A DNA stretch of 45,129 nt from Chitinophaga pinensis (GCA_945860565.1 CAMAQS010000011.1:1-45129); one strand, 5' to 3'; numbered from the stretch's first letter, positions 32,715 to 42,374 are shown. Program-made: numbers and translations. Notes: generated by a model not told the origin, from the sequence alone.

Positions 32715-33390
32715 ACCAATTATTTCTTTAGAGGGCATTACCAAAACATATTATTTAGGTGAGCAAGTAGTAAATGCACTTAGATCCATTGATTTGGCAA
32801 TATTAAAAGGTGAGTACATTGCACTTATGGGACCAAGTGGTTCTGGCAAAAGTACCTTAATGAATATAATTGGTTGTTTAGATAGTCCTACAAGTGGAAA
32901 TTATTGGTTAAATAACCAAGAAGTAAGTAAAATGTCGGATAGCGACTTAAGTGTGGTTAGAAATAAGGAAATAGGATTTGTTTTTCAAACATTTAATTTA
33001 TTGAATAGGTTAAATGCAATTGATAACGTAGCCTTGCCTTTGGTTTATGCGGGTATCCCCAAAAAACAAAGGGAAGAACAAGCAAAGCTAGTTCTGGAAA
33101 AGGTAGGGTTGAAAGATAGAATGAATCATAAACCAAACGAGTTATCGGGTGGGCAACGACAACGTGTAGCTGTAGCTAGAGCATTGGTCAATAACCCAAG
33201 CATTTTATTGGCTGATGAACCAACAGGAAACCTAGATTCTAAAACAAGTCATGAAATAATGGCGCTTTTCGAAGAGATTTATGCTGCAGGTAACACCATT
33301 GTTTTGGTTACTCATGAAGAGGATATTGCCAACCATGCTAGAAAAATAGTAAGACTCAAAGATGGAGTCGTAGAAAAAACTTTAATTTAA
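32707..33390 (+). CDS. ABC transporter ATP-binding protein, MacB/LolD type
   Basis: The 227-residue ATPase has Walker [11 protein letters not shown]-loop VFQTFNLL, signature [13 protein letters not shown], Walker [14 protein letters not shown] and the switch His in VTHE. The GNLDS and PLVYAG phrases mark the MacB/LolD/FtsE-like group, whose partners are four-helix permeases that work by mechanotransmission (lipoprotein release, efflux, cell-wall control). The partner permease is not in the window. The ATG at 32707 inside the gatC end is preferred to the in-frame TTG at 32698. Confidence 0.9.
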   Translation: MNKPIISLEGITKTYYLGEQVVNALRSIDLAILKGEYIALMGPSGSGKSTLMNIIGCLDSPTSGNYWLNNQEVSKMSDSDLSVVRNKEIGFVFQTFNLLNRLNAIDNVALPLVYAGIPKKQREEQAKLVLEKVGLKDRMNHKPNELSGGQRQRVAVARALVNNPSILLADEPTGNLDSKTSHEIMALFEEIYAAGNTIVLVTHEEDIANHARKIVRLKDGVVEKTLI

Positions 33391-33431
33391 ATTTGGCTCT
33401 TTAACCCATTTTTTACAACTTGCAGTATCTC

Positions 33432-34937
33432 ATGATTTCATCTGCAATAAGTTGGTATTTTAGACAACGCCATCAGGAACTATGGCAAATGTCTACTAAT
33501 TCAACAAAATACCAGCTTGAATTGTTGGAGTATTTTACAGAAAAGCTTTCTAGAACGGCTTATGGTATTTCTTTGGGAGTTAAAGATAGTATAGAATACG
33601 AAGAATTTAAAAAGAGAGTTCCAATTGCTGTTTATGAAGATCTAAAGCCCTATATCTTAAGATCTATGAATGGGGAACAGAAATTGATTTGGCCTGCAGA
33701 CATCACATGGTTTGCTAAAAGTTCCGGAACAACAAGCAATGAACCTAAATTTATACCAATAACGTTTGAAGCTTTAGAGTACAATCACTTTAAAGGAAGT
33801 AAGGAACCCATAACACAATTCTTTGATTTTAGTCCAGATGCTAAAATTTTTGATGGAAAGGGTTTGTTAATAGGCGGATCTCATAAGGTCAATCAGATGA
33901 ATTCTAAATCATATTACGGTGATTTAAGTGCCGTACTAATGAGTCACATGCCCACTTGGGCGAATTGGAAAAGCACGCCCGATTTACATATTGCCATTAT
34001 GGATAATTGGGAGGAAAAATTAGAAAAAATGGCTTTGGCAACAATTCAAGAAAATGTTACAAGCATTAGTGGAGCTCCAACTTGGTCTTTGGTTTTGCTT
34101 AACAGGATTTTAGAAATTACTGGAAAGTCTAACGTCCACGAGGTTTGGCCAAATCTAGAACTTTTTATTCATGGGGGAATGAGTTTTGAACCTTACAGAC
34201 AAAAGTTTCTTTCCATTTTGTCAGATCCCAAAATGACTTACATAGAAACATATAACGCAAGTGAAGGATTTTTTGGTGTCCAAGCAGCTTTGGGTAAAAA
34301 GGAAATGTTGCTAATGACCCATCATGGTGTTTTTTATGAGTTTTTTCCTGTTAATGAACCACCAGAAAATGCAATTCCGCTTTGGGAGGTTATTCCAAAT
34401 GTAAATTATGGTATGATAATTACCAACAATAGCGGATTATGGCGCTACTTAATTGGAGATACTGTTATGTTTTCTTCATTAAATCCGCCGCTTTTTAAAA
34501 TAACAGGAAGAACTAAACTGTTTATAAACGCTTTTGGGGAAGAACTAATAATCGATAATACAGAAACTGCCATTGCCAATACTTGTCATGTTTTAAATCA
34601 GAGTTTGGTCGATTACACGGCAGCACCAAGATTTGAAAAAGGTTCTGAAGGACATGAATGGATTATTGAATTGGAAGAACCAATTATAGACAAAGAATTG
34701 TTTATAAATTTGTTAGATGAAAATCTTAAAAAAGTGAACTCGGATTACCAAAGTAAAAGAAATGGCGATATTTTAATGAAATTACCTACGGTACATTTTG
34801 TTCCTAAAGGCACTTTTAACCTTTGGTTGCAAAAGAAAGGTAAACTTGGTGGTCAAAATAAAGTTCCGCGTTTATCAAATTCTCGATTACTTTTAGATGA
34901 AATTTTGTCCGCATTTAAAAATGCAGCTTCAAATTAA
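33432..34937 (+). CDS. GH3 family acyl-acid amido synthetase-like protein
   Basis: The 501-residue protein belongs to the GH3 branch of the adenylating superfamily. The nucleotide loop is FAKSSGTTSNEPKFIPIT (near residue 95-112), and the later YNASEGFFGVQ and LIGDTVMF ... ITGRTKLFINAFGEEL match the A5/A8-type motifs. Plant GH3 enzymes adenylate hormones such as auxin and jasmonate and join them to amino acids. Bacterial members are common in Bacteroidota and their substrates are unknown. The ATG at 33432 is preferred to an in-frame TTG at 33420. It follows the ATPase gene by 41 nt and may share its transcript. Confidence 0.85.
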   Translation: MISSAISWYFRQRHQELWQMSTNSTKYQLELLEYFTEKLSRTAYGISLGVKDSIEYEEFKKRVPIAVYEDLKPYILRSMNGEQKLIWPADITWFAKSSGTTSNEPKFIPITFEALEYNHFKGSKEPITQFFDFSPDAKIFDGKGLLIGGSHKVNQMNSKSYYGDLSAVLMSHMPTWANWKSTPDLHIAIMDNWEEKLEKMALATIQENVTSISGAPTWSLVLLNRILEITGKSNVHEVWPNLELFIHGGMSFEPYRQKFLSILSDPKMTYIETYNASEGFFGVQAALGKKEMLLMTHHGVFYEFFPVNEPPENAIPLWEVIPNVNYGMIITNNSGLWRYLIGDTVMFSSLNPPLFKITGRTKLFINAFGEELIIDNTETAIANTCHVLNQSLVDYTAAPRFEKGSEGHEWIIELEEPIIDKELFINLLDENLKKVNSDYQSKRNGDILMKLPTVHFVPKGTFNLWLQKKGKLGGQNKVPRLSNSRLLLDEILSAFKNAASN

Positions 34938-34943
34938 CTTACT

Positions 34944-34951
34944 TATTTTTG
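34944..34951 (+). promoter_or_regulatory. -7 promoter element (TATTTTTG) of kbl
   Basis: Perfect TAnnTTTG starting 7 nt past the GH3 stop and ending 21 nt before the kbl ATG. It overlaps the in-frame TTG at 34949, which argues against that upstream start. Confidence 0.55.
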
Positions 34952-34972
34952 TCGGAAATTAATCAATCTATT

Positions 34973-36166
34973 ATGTACGGCAAACTCCAAGAATTTCTAA
35001 GAGAAGAATTAAATCAAATTGAATCCTCTGGCCTTTTAAAAAAAGAACGAATTATTACATCTCCCCAAGATGCTGAAATAAAGCTAGATTCAGGGATGGA
35101 AGTAATAAATTTCTGTGCCAATAATTATTTAGGCTTAAGTAGCCATCCCCGAGTTACCGAAGCAGCAAAAAAAGCAATTGATACCCATGGTTTTGGAATG
35201 AGTAGCGTTCGATTTATTTGCGGAACACAAGACATACACAAAGAACTCGAAAAGAAAATAGCTGATTTTTATCAAACTGAAGATACTATTTTATATGCTG
35301 CGGCTTTTGATGCAAATGGAGGAGTTTTTGAACCGCTTTTTGGTGCAGAAGATGCTATAATTAGCGATGAATTAAACCATGCATCCATAATCGATGGAGT
35401 TAGATTGTGTAAATCAAAAAGATACCGTTACAAAAATAACAATATGGAGGATTTAGAAAAAACCCTTCAACAAGCAAATTCAGATGGTGCCCGTTTTAAA
35501 ATCATTGTTACTGACGGCGTATTCTCTATGGATGGTTCTGTAGCACAGCTTGATAAAATTTGTGATTTGGCGGATAAATATGATGCATTAGTGATGACAG
35601 ACGAATGTCATGCTGCAGGTTTTATTGGAGCAAAGGGTAAGGGTGTGCCTGAACATTGCGGAGTTCTAGGTAGAATTGACATTATTACAGGTACTCTTGG
35701 AAAAGCACTTGGTGGGGCAATGGGAGGATATACAACAGGACGCAAAGAAATAATTGAAATGTTAAGACAGCGCAGTAGACCGTATTTGTTTTCCAATTCT
35801 TTGGCTCCAAGTATAGTAGGTGCGAGTATTGAAGTGCTAAATATGATTGCCGAAACAACTGAATTTAGAGATAGATTAGAAAACAATGTGAAACGGTTTA
35901 AATCTGGTGTTAAAAATGCAGGATTTGATTTCAAAGACGGCGATAGCGCCATTGTACCTATCATGTTATATGATGCCAAGTTAAGCCAACAAATGGCAAA
36001 CATGTTATTGGATGAAGGTATTTATGTAATTGGATTTTTTTATCCCGTTGTACCAAAAGATCAAGCTAGAATTAGAGTACAACTTTCTGCCGCACATACC
36101 GATGAACATATTGATAAAGCTATAGCTGCTTTTATAAAAGTAGGAAAAACCTTGGGTGTTATTTGA
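34973..36166 (+). CDS. kbl: Glycine C-acetyltransferase (2-amino-3-ketobutyrate CoA ligase)
   Basis: PLP enzyme of the alpha-oxoamine synthase family that cleaves 2-amino-3-ketobutyrate with CoA to glycine and acetyl-CoA in threonine breakdown. The 397 residues (E. coli 398) include MYGKLQEFL at the start, NNYLGLSSHP, the Asp/His cofactor contacts TDECHAAGFIG, and the PLP lysine in TGTLGKALGGAMGG. The start is set at the ATG 34973, where the family begins, and not at TTG 34949. Threonine dehydrogenase (tdh), its usual partner, is absent here. Two amino-acid permeases follow. Confidence 0.93.
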   Translation: MYGKLQEFLREELNQIESSGLLKKERIITSPQDAEIKLDSGMEVINFCANNYLGLSSHPRVTEAAKKAIDTHGFGMSSVRFICGTQDIHKELEKKIADFYQTEDTILYAAAFDANGGVFEPLFGAEDAIISDELNHASIIDGVRLCKSKRYRYKNNNMEDLEKTLQQANSDGARFKIIVTDGVFSMDGSVAQLDKICDLADKYDALVMTDECHAAGFIGAKGKGVPEHCGVLGRIDIITGTLGKALGGAMGGYTTGRKEIIEMLRQRSRPYLFSNSLAPSIVGASIEVLNMIAETTEFRDRLENNVKRFKSGVKNAGFDFKDGDSAIVPIMLYDAKLSQQMANMLLDEGIYVIGFFYPVVPKDQARIRVQLSAAHTDEHIDKAIAAFIKVGKTLGVI

Positions 36167-36204
36167 GTTTTAATAATAATTTTAATGAATACCTCGGTTT
36201 TTCA

Positions 36205-36212
36205 TATATTTG
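36205..36212 (+). promoter_or_regulatory. -7 promoter element (TATATTTG) of the first APC permease
   Basis: Perfect TAnnTTTG, 20 nt before the ATG at 36233. Confidence 0.6.
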
Positions 36213-36232
36213 ACGCTTAACAAAAAATATAA

Positions 36233-37807
36233 ATGTCGATCTGGAGAAAAAAATCACTTGATGTAATTTTACAACATGCTCAATCGAGCAATCTAAAAAG
36301 AACTTTAGGTGCTGCCAATTTAATAGCTTTAGGTATTGGCGCTATTATTGGTGCTGGACTATTTGTTCGTACCGCTGCTGCAGCTTCTGATGCTGCAGGT
36401 TCGGGCGTCACACTTTCATTTATCGTTGCAGCCATCGGTTGTGCCTTTGCAGGTTTGTGTTATGCAGAATTTGCTGCAATGATTCCAATTTCAGGCAGTG
36501 CTTATGCTTATTCTTATGTTACAATGGGTGAATTGGTAGCATGGATTATTGGTTGGGCCTTAATGATGGAATATGCTTTGGGTGCAGCCACTGTTTCTAT
36601 TGCTTGGAGTGAATATTTAAATGAACTTGTGGGAGGCAAGATACCCTATGAATGGTGCCATTCCCCTTTTGAGAAGTTATACAGAACGGGTGCTGATGGT
36701 GTTTTGGCAATAAAGAGTGCTTTCCCTTCATGGCAAGGTATTGACAAAGGAATTTTAACACCTGACCAATTTAAACTTTTACCAGCCAATTTATCTAGTA
36801 TGGTTCAAATTCACTCTGGTATAATTAATGCTCCTGCTTTAGTTATATTGTTTCTTATTACTTTGGTTCTAATAAAGGGAACAAAAGAATCAGCGACTAT
36901 AAATGCAGTCATAGTTTTTGTAAAAGTGGCCATTGTACTTATTTTTATTACTATAGGTTTTAAATTTATCAATCCAGCTAACCATGAGCCATATTTAATA
37001 CCTCAAGGAACTCCGGGCCACGAAGGCTTTTTTAAATGGGGTTGGGGTGGCGTTTTGGGTGGTGCTGCCATTGTATTTTTTGCATTTATCGGTTTCGACG
37101 CAGTAAGCACGACTGCGCAAGAGGCCAAAAATCCAAAAAGAGACATGCCTATTGGTATTTTGGGTTCTTTATTGGTCTGTACCATATTATATATTTTATT
37201 TGGCCATGTGTTAACTGGTGTAGCCCATCACAGTGAATTTGCCGCTGCGGGTAAAGAAGCGTCCGTTTCTTATGTTATAAAAACGTATATGAAAGGTTAT
37301 GAATGGCTCTCAACGGGTGTTTCTGTGGCAATTTTAGCTGGGTTTTCTTCAGTGATTTTGGTTATGCTTATGGGACAAAGTCGTGTATTTTATTCTATGA
37401 GCCAAGATGGTTTAATCCCCAAAATGTTTGGTGAATTACATCCAAAATTTCATACACCGCATAAAGCCAATTGGATTCTTTTTGTTTTTGTAGGCGCGTT
37501 TGCCGCTTTTGTGCCAGGTGATGTGGCGGGTGATTTAACTTCGTTTGGTACTTTGTTTGCCTTCGTTTTAGTGAGTGCGGGTATTCTTATTATGCGCAAA
37601 AGCAATCCAGATGCTGTTAGACCATTTAGAACTCCACTTGTACCTTTAATTCCAATTCTGGGTGTAATAGTTTGTTTGGCGATGATAGCTGCGTTGGATT
37701 TAAATACCTTAACTGCCGCCTTGTTATGGATGATTTTAGGTTTGGGTATTTATTTTGGGTACTCTAGAAAACATTCTCATCTAGGCAAAGAGCAAAAAGA
37801 CAATTGA
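36233..37807 (+). CDS. APC family amino-acid permease (cationic amino-acid transporter type)
   Basis: The 524-residue protein has about 12-13 membrane helices. The APC helix 1 motif is LIALGIGAIIGAGLFV, with a following SFIVAAIGCAFAGLCYAEFAAMIPISGSAYAYSY. Helix 6 has FFAFIGFDAVSTTAQEAKNP, a phrase typical of the CAT/YfnA group, which imports cationic or branched amino acids by ion coupling. The substrate is not fixed by the sequence. It has its own -7 element and a terminator after the stop, so it is probably monocistronic despite the second permease just downstream. Confidence 0.9.
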   Translation: MSIWRKKSLDVILQHAQSSNLKRTLGAANLIALGIGAIIGAGLFVRTAAAASDAAGSGVTLSFIVAAIGCAFAGLCYAEFAAMIPISGSAYAYSYVTMGELVAWIIGWALMMEYALGAATVSIAWSEYLNELVGGKIPYEWCHSPFEKLYRTGADGVLAIKSAFPSWQGIDKGILTPDQFKLLPANLSSMVQIHSGIINAPALVILFLITLVLIKGTKESATINAVIVFVKVAIVLIFITIGFKFINPANHEPYLIPQGTPGHEGFFKWGWGGVLGGAAIVFFAFIGFDAVSTTAQEAKNPKRDMPIGILGSLLVCTILYILFGHVLTGVAHHSEFAAAGKEASVSYVIKTYMKGYEWLSTGVSVAILAGFSSVILVMLMGQSRVFYSMSQDGLIPKMFGELHPKFHTPHKANWILFVFVGAFAAFVPGDVAGDLTSFGTLFAFVLVSAGILIMRKSNPDAVRPFRTPLVPLIPILGVIVCLAMIAALDLNTLTAALLWMILGLGIYFGYSRKHSHLGKEQKDN

Positions 37808-37828
37808 TTTAATTAAAATTTCAACTAG

Positions 37829-37857
37829 AAAAGGCTTGGAAAAATCTGAGCCTTTTT
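37829..37857 (+). terminator. Intrinsic terminator after the first APC permease
   Basis: Perfect 8-bp stem AAAAGGCT (37829-37836) / AGCCTTTT (37849-37856) with a 12-nt loop, ending in T5. It lies 22 nt past the stop codon. Confidence 0.8.
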
Positions 37858-37875
37858 AATTTATAAATAGTTTAT

Positions 37876-37880
37876 AGAGG
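37876..37880 (+). promoter_or_regulatory. Shine-Dalgarno-like AGAGG, unusual for this genome
   Basis: Purine tract AGAGG ending 4 nt before the ATG at 37885. Most starts in the window have only A/T-rich leaders, so this is one of very few SD-like sites. Confidence 0.35.
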
Positions 37881-37884
37881 AAAT

Positions 37885-39384
37885 ATGACAAAAAAGCTTG
37901 GAATAGTAGATGCTACGTTATTGGTATCTGGCAGCATGATTGGTAGTGGTATTTTTATCGTTGCCTCAGACATGTCTAGAATGTTAGGTAATGCCACTTT
38001 TGTCATTTTAGCTTGGGTGCTTACCGGGATTATTACATTGTTTGCAGCTCTTTCTTTCGGAGAATTGGCGTCAATGATGCCCAATGCCGGCGGTCAGTAT
38101 AATTTTATAACTAGAATATATGGAAAGAGGGTAGGTTTTGTTTATGGTTGGTCTGTTTTTACCGTTATTTTAACTGGAGTAATGGCCGCTGTAGCAATGG
38201 CATTTGCGAAATACATGTTGGTGTTCTTTCCTGAGTGGCAGAATTACTCTTTTATTAATTTGTCTTTAGGCGATTATCTCTTTTCAATTGGTCCGACTCA
38301 GGCCATTGCTGTAGCAATGATTTTAGTATTGACTTACATAAATAGTAGAGGAGTAGACCATGGAAAATGGATACAACGTATTTTTACAGTGGCTAAACTT
38401 CTTGCATTATGCCTCATCATTTTTGGCTCTATTTATTTACTCATTTTTGCACCTAAAAATAGCTTTTTGGCTTCGAATTTCGAATCTCCATTTTCTGTAT
38501 CAACGTGGAATAAAACACTGCTGTCTTGGAATAGCTGGAAGAGTATTTTCGATCTAGATTTTTTGATAATTGCTTTTAGTTCTGCTATGGTTGGTAGTCT
38601 TTTTAGCTCAGACGCGTGGCAAGGAATTACATTTATGAGTGCTGAAATTAAAGATCCAGTGAAGAATATTCCTAAAGCATTATTCTATGGCACCACTATT
38701 GTCACCGTTGTCTATGTTTTAACAAATTTAGCCTATTTTACGTTGTTGCCTATTAAAGGCATAACAGCAGATACCAGTAATTTAATACTAAAAAATGGCG
38801 TTGCATTTGCAGAACAAGATAGAGTGGGTATTTCAGCTACGGCAATATTAATGTCCACTTTTAACCTTGGAGATGGTAAACTTTTGGGTACTTATTTTAT
38901 GGCTATTTTGATTATGATTTCTACCTTTGGTTGCAACAATGGTCTCATTTTATCGGGTAGCAGACTTTATAAGGCAATGGCTGATAATGGATTGTTTTTT
39001 CAAGCAGCCTCTAAGTTAAATAGTAGATTGGTTCCTGGAAATGCACTAAAAATGCAAGCATTTTGGGCTTCAATTTTGTGCCTTTCTGGATCTTATGGTG
39101 ATTTACTCAATTACTGTACTTTCGCTTCACTGTTATTTTATATTATAACGGTAGCGGGTTTAATTCTTTTGAGAAAAAAGGAACCAAACGCAGATAGACC
39201 ATATAAAGTATTTGGATATCCTTATGTTCCCGTTTTGTACGTAATTTTTGCGAGTTTGATTTGCTTGGGGATATTAATAAGTCAATGGAAAATAGCGGTA
39301 TCAGGTATAGCAATTGTCCTTCTAGGGGTACCAATCTATTATTTTTTTGATAAATCGCGCAAAATTAATAGCCCGCTTCAATAG
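37885..39384 (+). CDS. APC family amino-acid permease (LAT type)
   Basis: The 499-residue protein has about 12 helices. Helix 1 reads LLVSGSMIGSGIFIV, followed by LSFGELASMMPNAGGQYNFITRIYG, and helix 6 has SSDAWQGITFMSAEIKDP; these mark the L-type amino-acid transporter branch of APC. It is distinct from the permease just upstream (different helix 1 and 6 motifs), so the pair is not a recent duplication. Substrate unknown. A terminator separates the two genes. The last 20 bases overlap the 3' end of the convergent aroF gene. Confidence 0.88.
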   Translation: MTKKLGIVDATLLVSGSMIGSGIFIVASDMSRMLGNATFVILAWVLTGIITLFAALSFGELASMMPNAGGQYNFITRIYGKRVGFVYGWSVFTVILTGVMAAVAMAFAKYMLVFFPEWQNYSFINLSLGDYLFSIGPTQAIAVAMILVLTYINSRGVDHGKWIQRIFTVAKLLALCLIIFGSIYLLIFAPKNSFLASNFESPFSVSTWNKTLLSWNSWKSIFDLDFLIIAFSSAMVGSLFSSDAWQGITFMSAEIKDPVKNIPKALFYGTTIVTVVYVLTNLAYFTLLPIKGITADTSNLILKNGVAFAEQDRVGISATAILMSTFNLGDGKLLGTYFMAILIMISTFGCNNGLILSGSRLYKAMADNGLFFQAASKLNSRLVPGNALKMQAFWASILCLSGSYGDLLNYCTFASLLFYIITVAGLILLRKKEPNADRPYKVFGYPYVPVLYVIFASLICLGILISQWKIAVSGIAIVLLGVPIYYFFDKSRKINSPLQ

Positions 39385-40222
39385 CCGCTTTTTCATAATC
39401 GAATTGTCGATTTTGAAAATGTGCCAGTTGATTTAGTGGTTGCAACATGTGATGGAATTGATCAAAAAATAAACTCTGATCTCCATCACTCAATGCCTCT
39501 TCTGGCTGATTGTGTACTTCTATGATTAAACCATCGGCACCAGCAGCTATAGCAGCTTGTGATATAGGTTTTATCAAATCTCTTACACCAGTACCTTGGC
39601 TTGGGTCCAAAATAACGGGCAAATGGCTCAGCATTTTAACAAGTGGAATTGCCGATATGTCTACAGTATTTCGTGTAGAATTCTCAAAAGTCCGAATTCC
39701 TCGCTCGCAAAGTATTACCTTTTCATTACCACCTGAAACAATATATTCAGCAGCCAAAAGCCATTCTTCTATGGTACTGCTCATTCCCCTTTTAAGTAAT
39801 ATTGGTTTCTTAGACTTTCCCAAAGTTCGTAACAATGGATAATTTTGCATGTTGCGTGTGCCTACTTGAATAATGTCTACATATTCTTCAAATTCTTCGA
39901 TTTTATCACTACTCATAATTTCCGATACAACAGACATCCCGTATTTATCTGCCGCATCCCGCATTAATTGTAAACCTTCAGTCTTTAAACCTTGAAATGA
40001 ATATGGACTTGTTCGCGGCTTATAGGCTCCACCTCTCAGAAATTTTATATTGTGTTTAGATAAAAACTCGGTAATGGTAAAGATTTGTTCTTTATTTTCA
40101 ACTGCACAAGGTCCTGCAATCATCAACAAATCCAAACCGATTTTTACATTATTGACTTCAAAAACAGTATCCGATGATTTCCATTCTCGGCTTACAAGTT
40201 GATAAGGCTTTCGCGTAGACAT
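39365..40222 (-). CDS. aroF: 3-deoxy-7-phosphoheptulonate synthase, type I-beta
   Basis: Condenses phosphoenolpyruvate and erythrose-4-phosphate in the first step of the shikimate pathway. The 285 residues show MIAGPCAVENKEQI, the LRGGAYKPRTSPYSFQGL substrate loop, LLKRGMSSTIEEWL, CERGIRTFE, and DPSQGTG. Many relatives carry a fused chorismate mutase or an N-terminal regulatory domain; here both ends are short, so neither is present. It overlaps the permease gene by 20 bases tail to tail and lies just after the DUF4270 gene, possibly in the same transcript. Confidence 0.93.
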   Translation of the reverse strand: MSTRKPYQLVSREWKSSDTVFEVNNVKIGLDLLMIAGPCAVENKEQIFTITEFLSKHNIKFLRGGAYKPRTSPYSFQGLKTEGLQLMRDAADKYGMSVVSEIMSSDKIEEFEEYVDIIQVGTRNMQNYPLLRTLGKSKKPILLKRGMSSTIEEWLLAAEYIVSGGNEKVILCERGIRTFENSTRNTVDISAIPLVKMLSHLPVILDPSQGTGVRDLIKPISQAAIAAGADGLIIEVHNQPEEALSDGDQSLFFDQFHHMLQPLNQLAHFQNRQFDYEKAAIEAGY

Positions 40223-40242
40223 GTATATGAAACGGTTAACTT

Positions 40243-41559
40243 CTATTTTAGTTTGGAATAATTAAGGTATAATTTGGTTTTAGTTTGGTCAATTACACAC
40301 CGAGCACCAATAACAGGTTGATCGCTGGGAACCGCCAAATACAAGCCATTGTTTACGTCTAAATTGTTGAAATACTTTTTGTTGAGGATGTCTTGGATGT
40401 GTCTAGTTATTCGGAATTTATATGATTTTCTTATTGGATCATAAATCCCTCCATAATTCGATGAAACCAAAGCATCTTCGATAAGATAATTGCGTTTTGA
40501 ACTTGCATTGACAGGCCTAAATAAATTCATTCTTGGAGGTGCAAAAAATTCTTCGGAATAATCTTGAACAAAAAATTCTATTTCCGCTCTGTGAATTGCA
40601 ATGTTTCCATTGTTAATGAGATTTGTTAAATAGGGAATTTCAATTTTTGTTTTAACCCCACTCAACGCTTGGGCATAGGTTTTAGAGTAATGCTTATTTC
40701 CATTTGTCAATTGTTCGGAAATTTCGGGTTTATATGGTCCAGTTATTCCGTTGTTAATAGACGATGAACTTCCCCCAAAACCAAACAAAAAAGTATTTGT
40801 ATCTTGGTAATAGAGCATGATTTTTGCCCTATATGCTGTTGAAATGATATTATTTATATCAAAGACAGCAAATGTCCCCTCGTTTTCTGGCAAGCCAGTG
40901 TTTTCAGGAATTATTGCAATACCAGTAAAATATTTGGCCAAATTGGTATTGTTTTCGTACGCATCTTTTGGCATATTCATTAGATATTTTGCAAAATCTT
41001 TAGAAAGTTTGATTCTTAAACCATCGAACGCCTCTAATTTGCCCTTGCGGAAATTTATGCTGTCACTTAAGGTTTGGATTAATTGTCCGTAATAAGTGGT
41101 TTTTTCAGAAGTTTCAATGCCTACAGTATTTGTCTGGTAATATGTATTACTGCTATTTATGGATTCCTTTGTTCTATAAACTGAAAGTTGATGTGGGTAA
41201 TTTCTATTTCCATAAAAGTTTAAACCATCAACCGCAGGGATAAATAAAATAGCAGAATCTGCCTCTTCAGTATTTGGAAAAGTAGAATTTGGTTCAATAA
41301 TTACCAAATTAGCATATAGGGAGGATTTGCTAATTCCAAAAATACCATCGTTTAATTGGCCTATAAGCGCATAACTTATACCATTGCCGGGCAATGAGTC
41401 TTCGTCTATAGTTGATGCTATTAAAGTCAAAGAATCAATGACATTAAACGAAAGTTGATCACCGTCACCTTGGCCTTCTATACGTATATTCCCTTTTTCT
41501 TTAGAACAGGCAGCCAATAAAACCGTAAAAACCGCAAAAATGAAAATATTCCTTCTCAC
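40243..41559 (-). CDS. DUF4270 lipoprotein
   Basis: The 438-residue protein has a signal peptide with lipobox LAAC (Cys near residue 18), so it is a probable outer-membrane lipoprotein. The mature protein is beta-rich, with the DUF4270 pattern: an early YALIGQLNDGIFGISKSSLYANL segment, a central carbohydrate- or DNRLRE-like region, and a C-terminal YLAVPSDQPVIGARCVID. Function is unknown. It is 11 nt after the GT5-like gene and in the same orientation. I recall the GT5-like / DUF4270 / panC neighbourhood from other Bacteroidota. Confidence 0.8.
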   Translation of the reverse strand: MRRNIFIFAVFTVLLAACSKEKGNIRIEGQGDGDQLSFNVIDSLTLIASTIDEDSLPGNGISYALIGQLNDGIFGISKSSLYANLVIIEPNSTFPNTEEADSAILFIPAVDGLNFYGNRNYPHQLSVYRTKESINSSNTYYQTNTVGIETSEKTTYYGQLIQTLSDSINFRKGKLEAFDGLRIKLSKDFAKYLMNMPKDAYENNTNLAKYFTGIAIIPENTGLPENEGTFAVFDINNIISTAYRAKIMLYYQDTNTFLFGFGGSSSSINNGITGPYKPEISEQLTNGNKHYSKTYAQALSGVKTKIEIPYLTNLINNGNIAIHRAEIEFFVQDYSEEFFAPPRMNLFRPVNASSKRNYLIEDALVSSNYGGIYDPIRKSYKFRITRHIQDILNKKYFNNLDVNNGLYLAVPSDQPVIGARCVIDQTKTKLYLNYSKLK

Positions 41560-41570
41560 TGTTTGTGGTT

Positions 41571-42374
41571 TTACGACATTAATTTTTCGTAAAATGTGGT
41601 GTAATTCGCCTCAGTGTTTTCATCGCTATGGCGCATTACCAATTTACCGTTTAAGTGGCTTTCAACCGATCTGTGCGCTTCAGCACAAGCCGTAACAATA
41701 CCGTCAGAATGTTTAACCGCACCAATTTGAACTTTATTTACAGAAGCATTTTCGTAACACTCCAAACAATCGTCTCCAATTGAATTTAAGCTTGCTTTAC
41801 GAACAAAATCACTTCCCAAACTATCGTCAACATTTTCGTGATATACACTGTAAACAACTTTTGTATCCCTAAAAACGGGTTCGTCTTTATAAATGGTTTT
41901 TAAGTACAATGGAATTAAACTTGTCATCCAACCTTGACAATGAATTATGTCTGGAGACCAACCAAGTTTTTTTACTGTTTCCATTACCCCTTTACAGAAG
42001 AAAATCGTTCGCTCATCGTTGTCTTCAAAGAATTTACCATCGTCGTCATTAAATACATTTTTGCGATGAAAAAAATCTTCATTGTCAAGGAAATAAACTT
42101 GCATTTTGGTGTTTGGTACTGAAGCAACTTTAATGATAAGAGGATTGTCGTTGTCGTCAATTGAAATATTAATGCCCGACAAACGCACTACTTCGTGTAG
42201 ACGGTTTCTTCTTTCATTAATAACACCAAATCGGGGGACTAGTCTCCGGATTTCATTTTCTTGCTCTTGCAATGCTTGTGGAAGCATTCTGGCTATTGTT
42301 GCGAGGGGAGATGTCTCTAAGAAAGGCGACATTTCGGAACTTACAAACAACACACGTTTTTTTCTTAAATCCAT
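41571..42374 (-). CDS. Half-length glycogen/starch synthase-like (GT5 N-domain) protein
   Basis: The 267-residue protein corresponds only to the N-terminal Rossmann domain of GT5 glycogen synthase (VLFVSSEMSPFLE, RLVPRFGVINERRNR, DIIHCQGWMTSLIPLYLK). True enzymes are ~470-500 residues with a second domain that binds most of the ADP-glucose. The KTGGL nucleotide-sugar motif is replaced by ETSPL. A stand-alone synthase role is therefore unlikely; a binding or regulatory role, or a partner domain elsewhere, is possible. It is divergent from panC and followed by DUF4270. Confidence 0.8.
   Translation of the reverse strand: MDLRKKRVLFVSSEMSPFLETSPLATIARMLPQALQEQENEIRRLVPRFGVINERRNRLHEVVRLSGINISIDDNDNPLIIKVASVPNTKMQVYFLDNEDFFHRKNVFNDDDGKFFEDNDERTIFFCKGVMETVKKLGWSPDIIHCQGWMTSLIPLYLKTIYKDEPVFRDTKVVYSVYHENVDDSLGSDFVRKASLNSIGDDCLECYENASVNKVQIGAVKHSDGIVTACAEAHRSVESHLNGKLVMRHSDENTEANYTTFYEKLMS

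Noticed and set aside
36233-39384. Two adjacent APC permeases as a recent tandem duplication
   Set aside because: Helix 1 and helix 6 motifs differ clearly (CAT-type versus LAT-type), and a terminator separates them.
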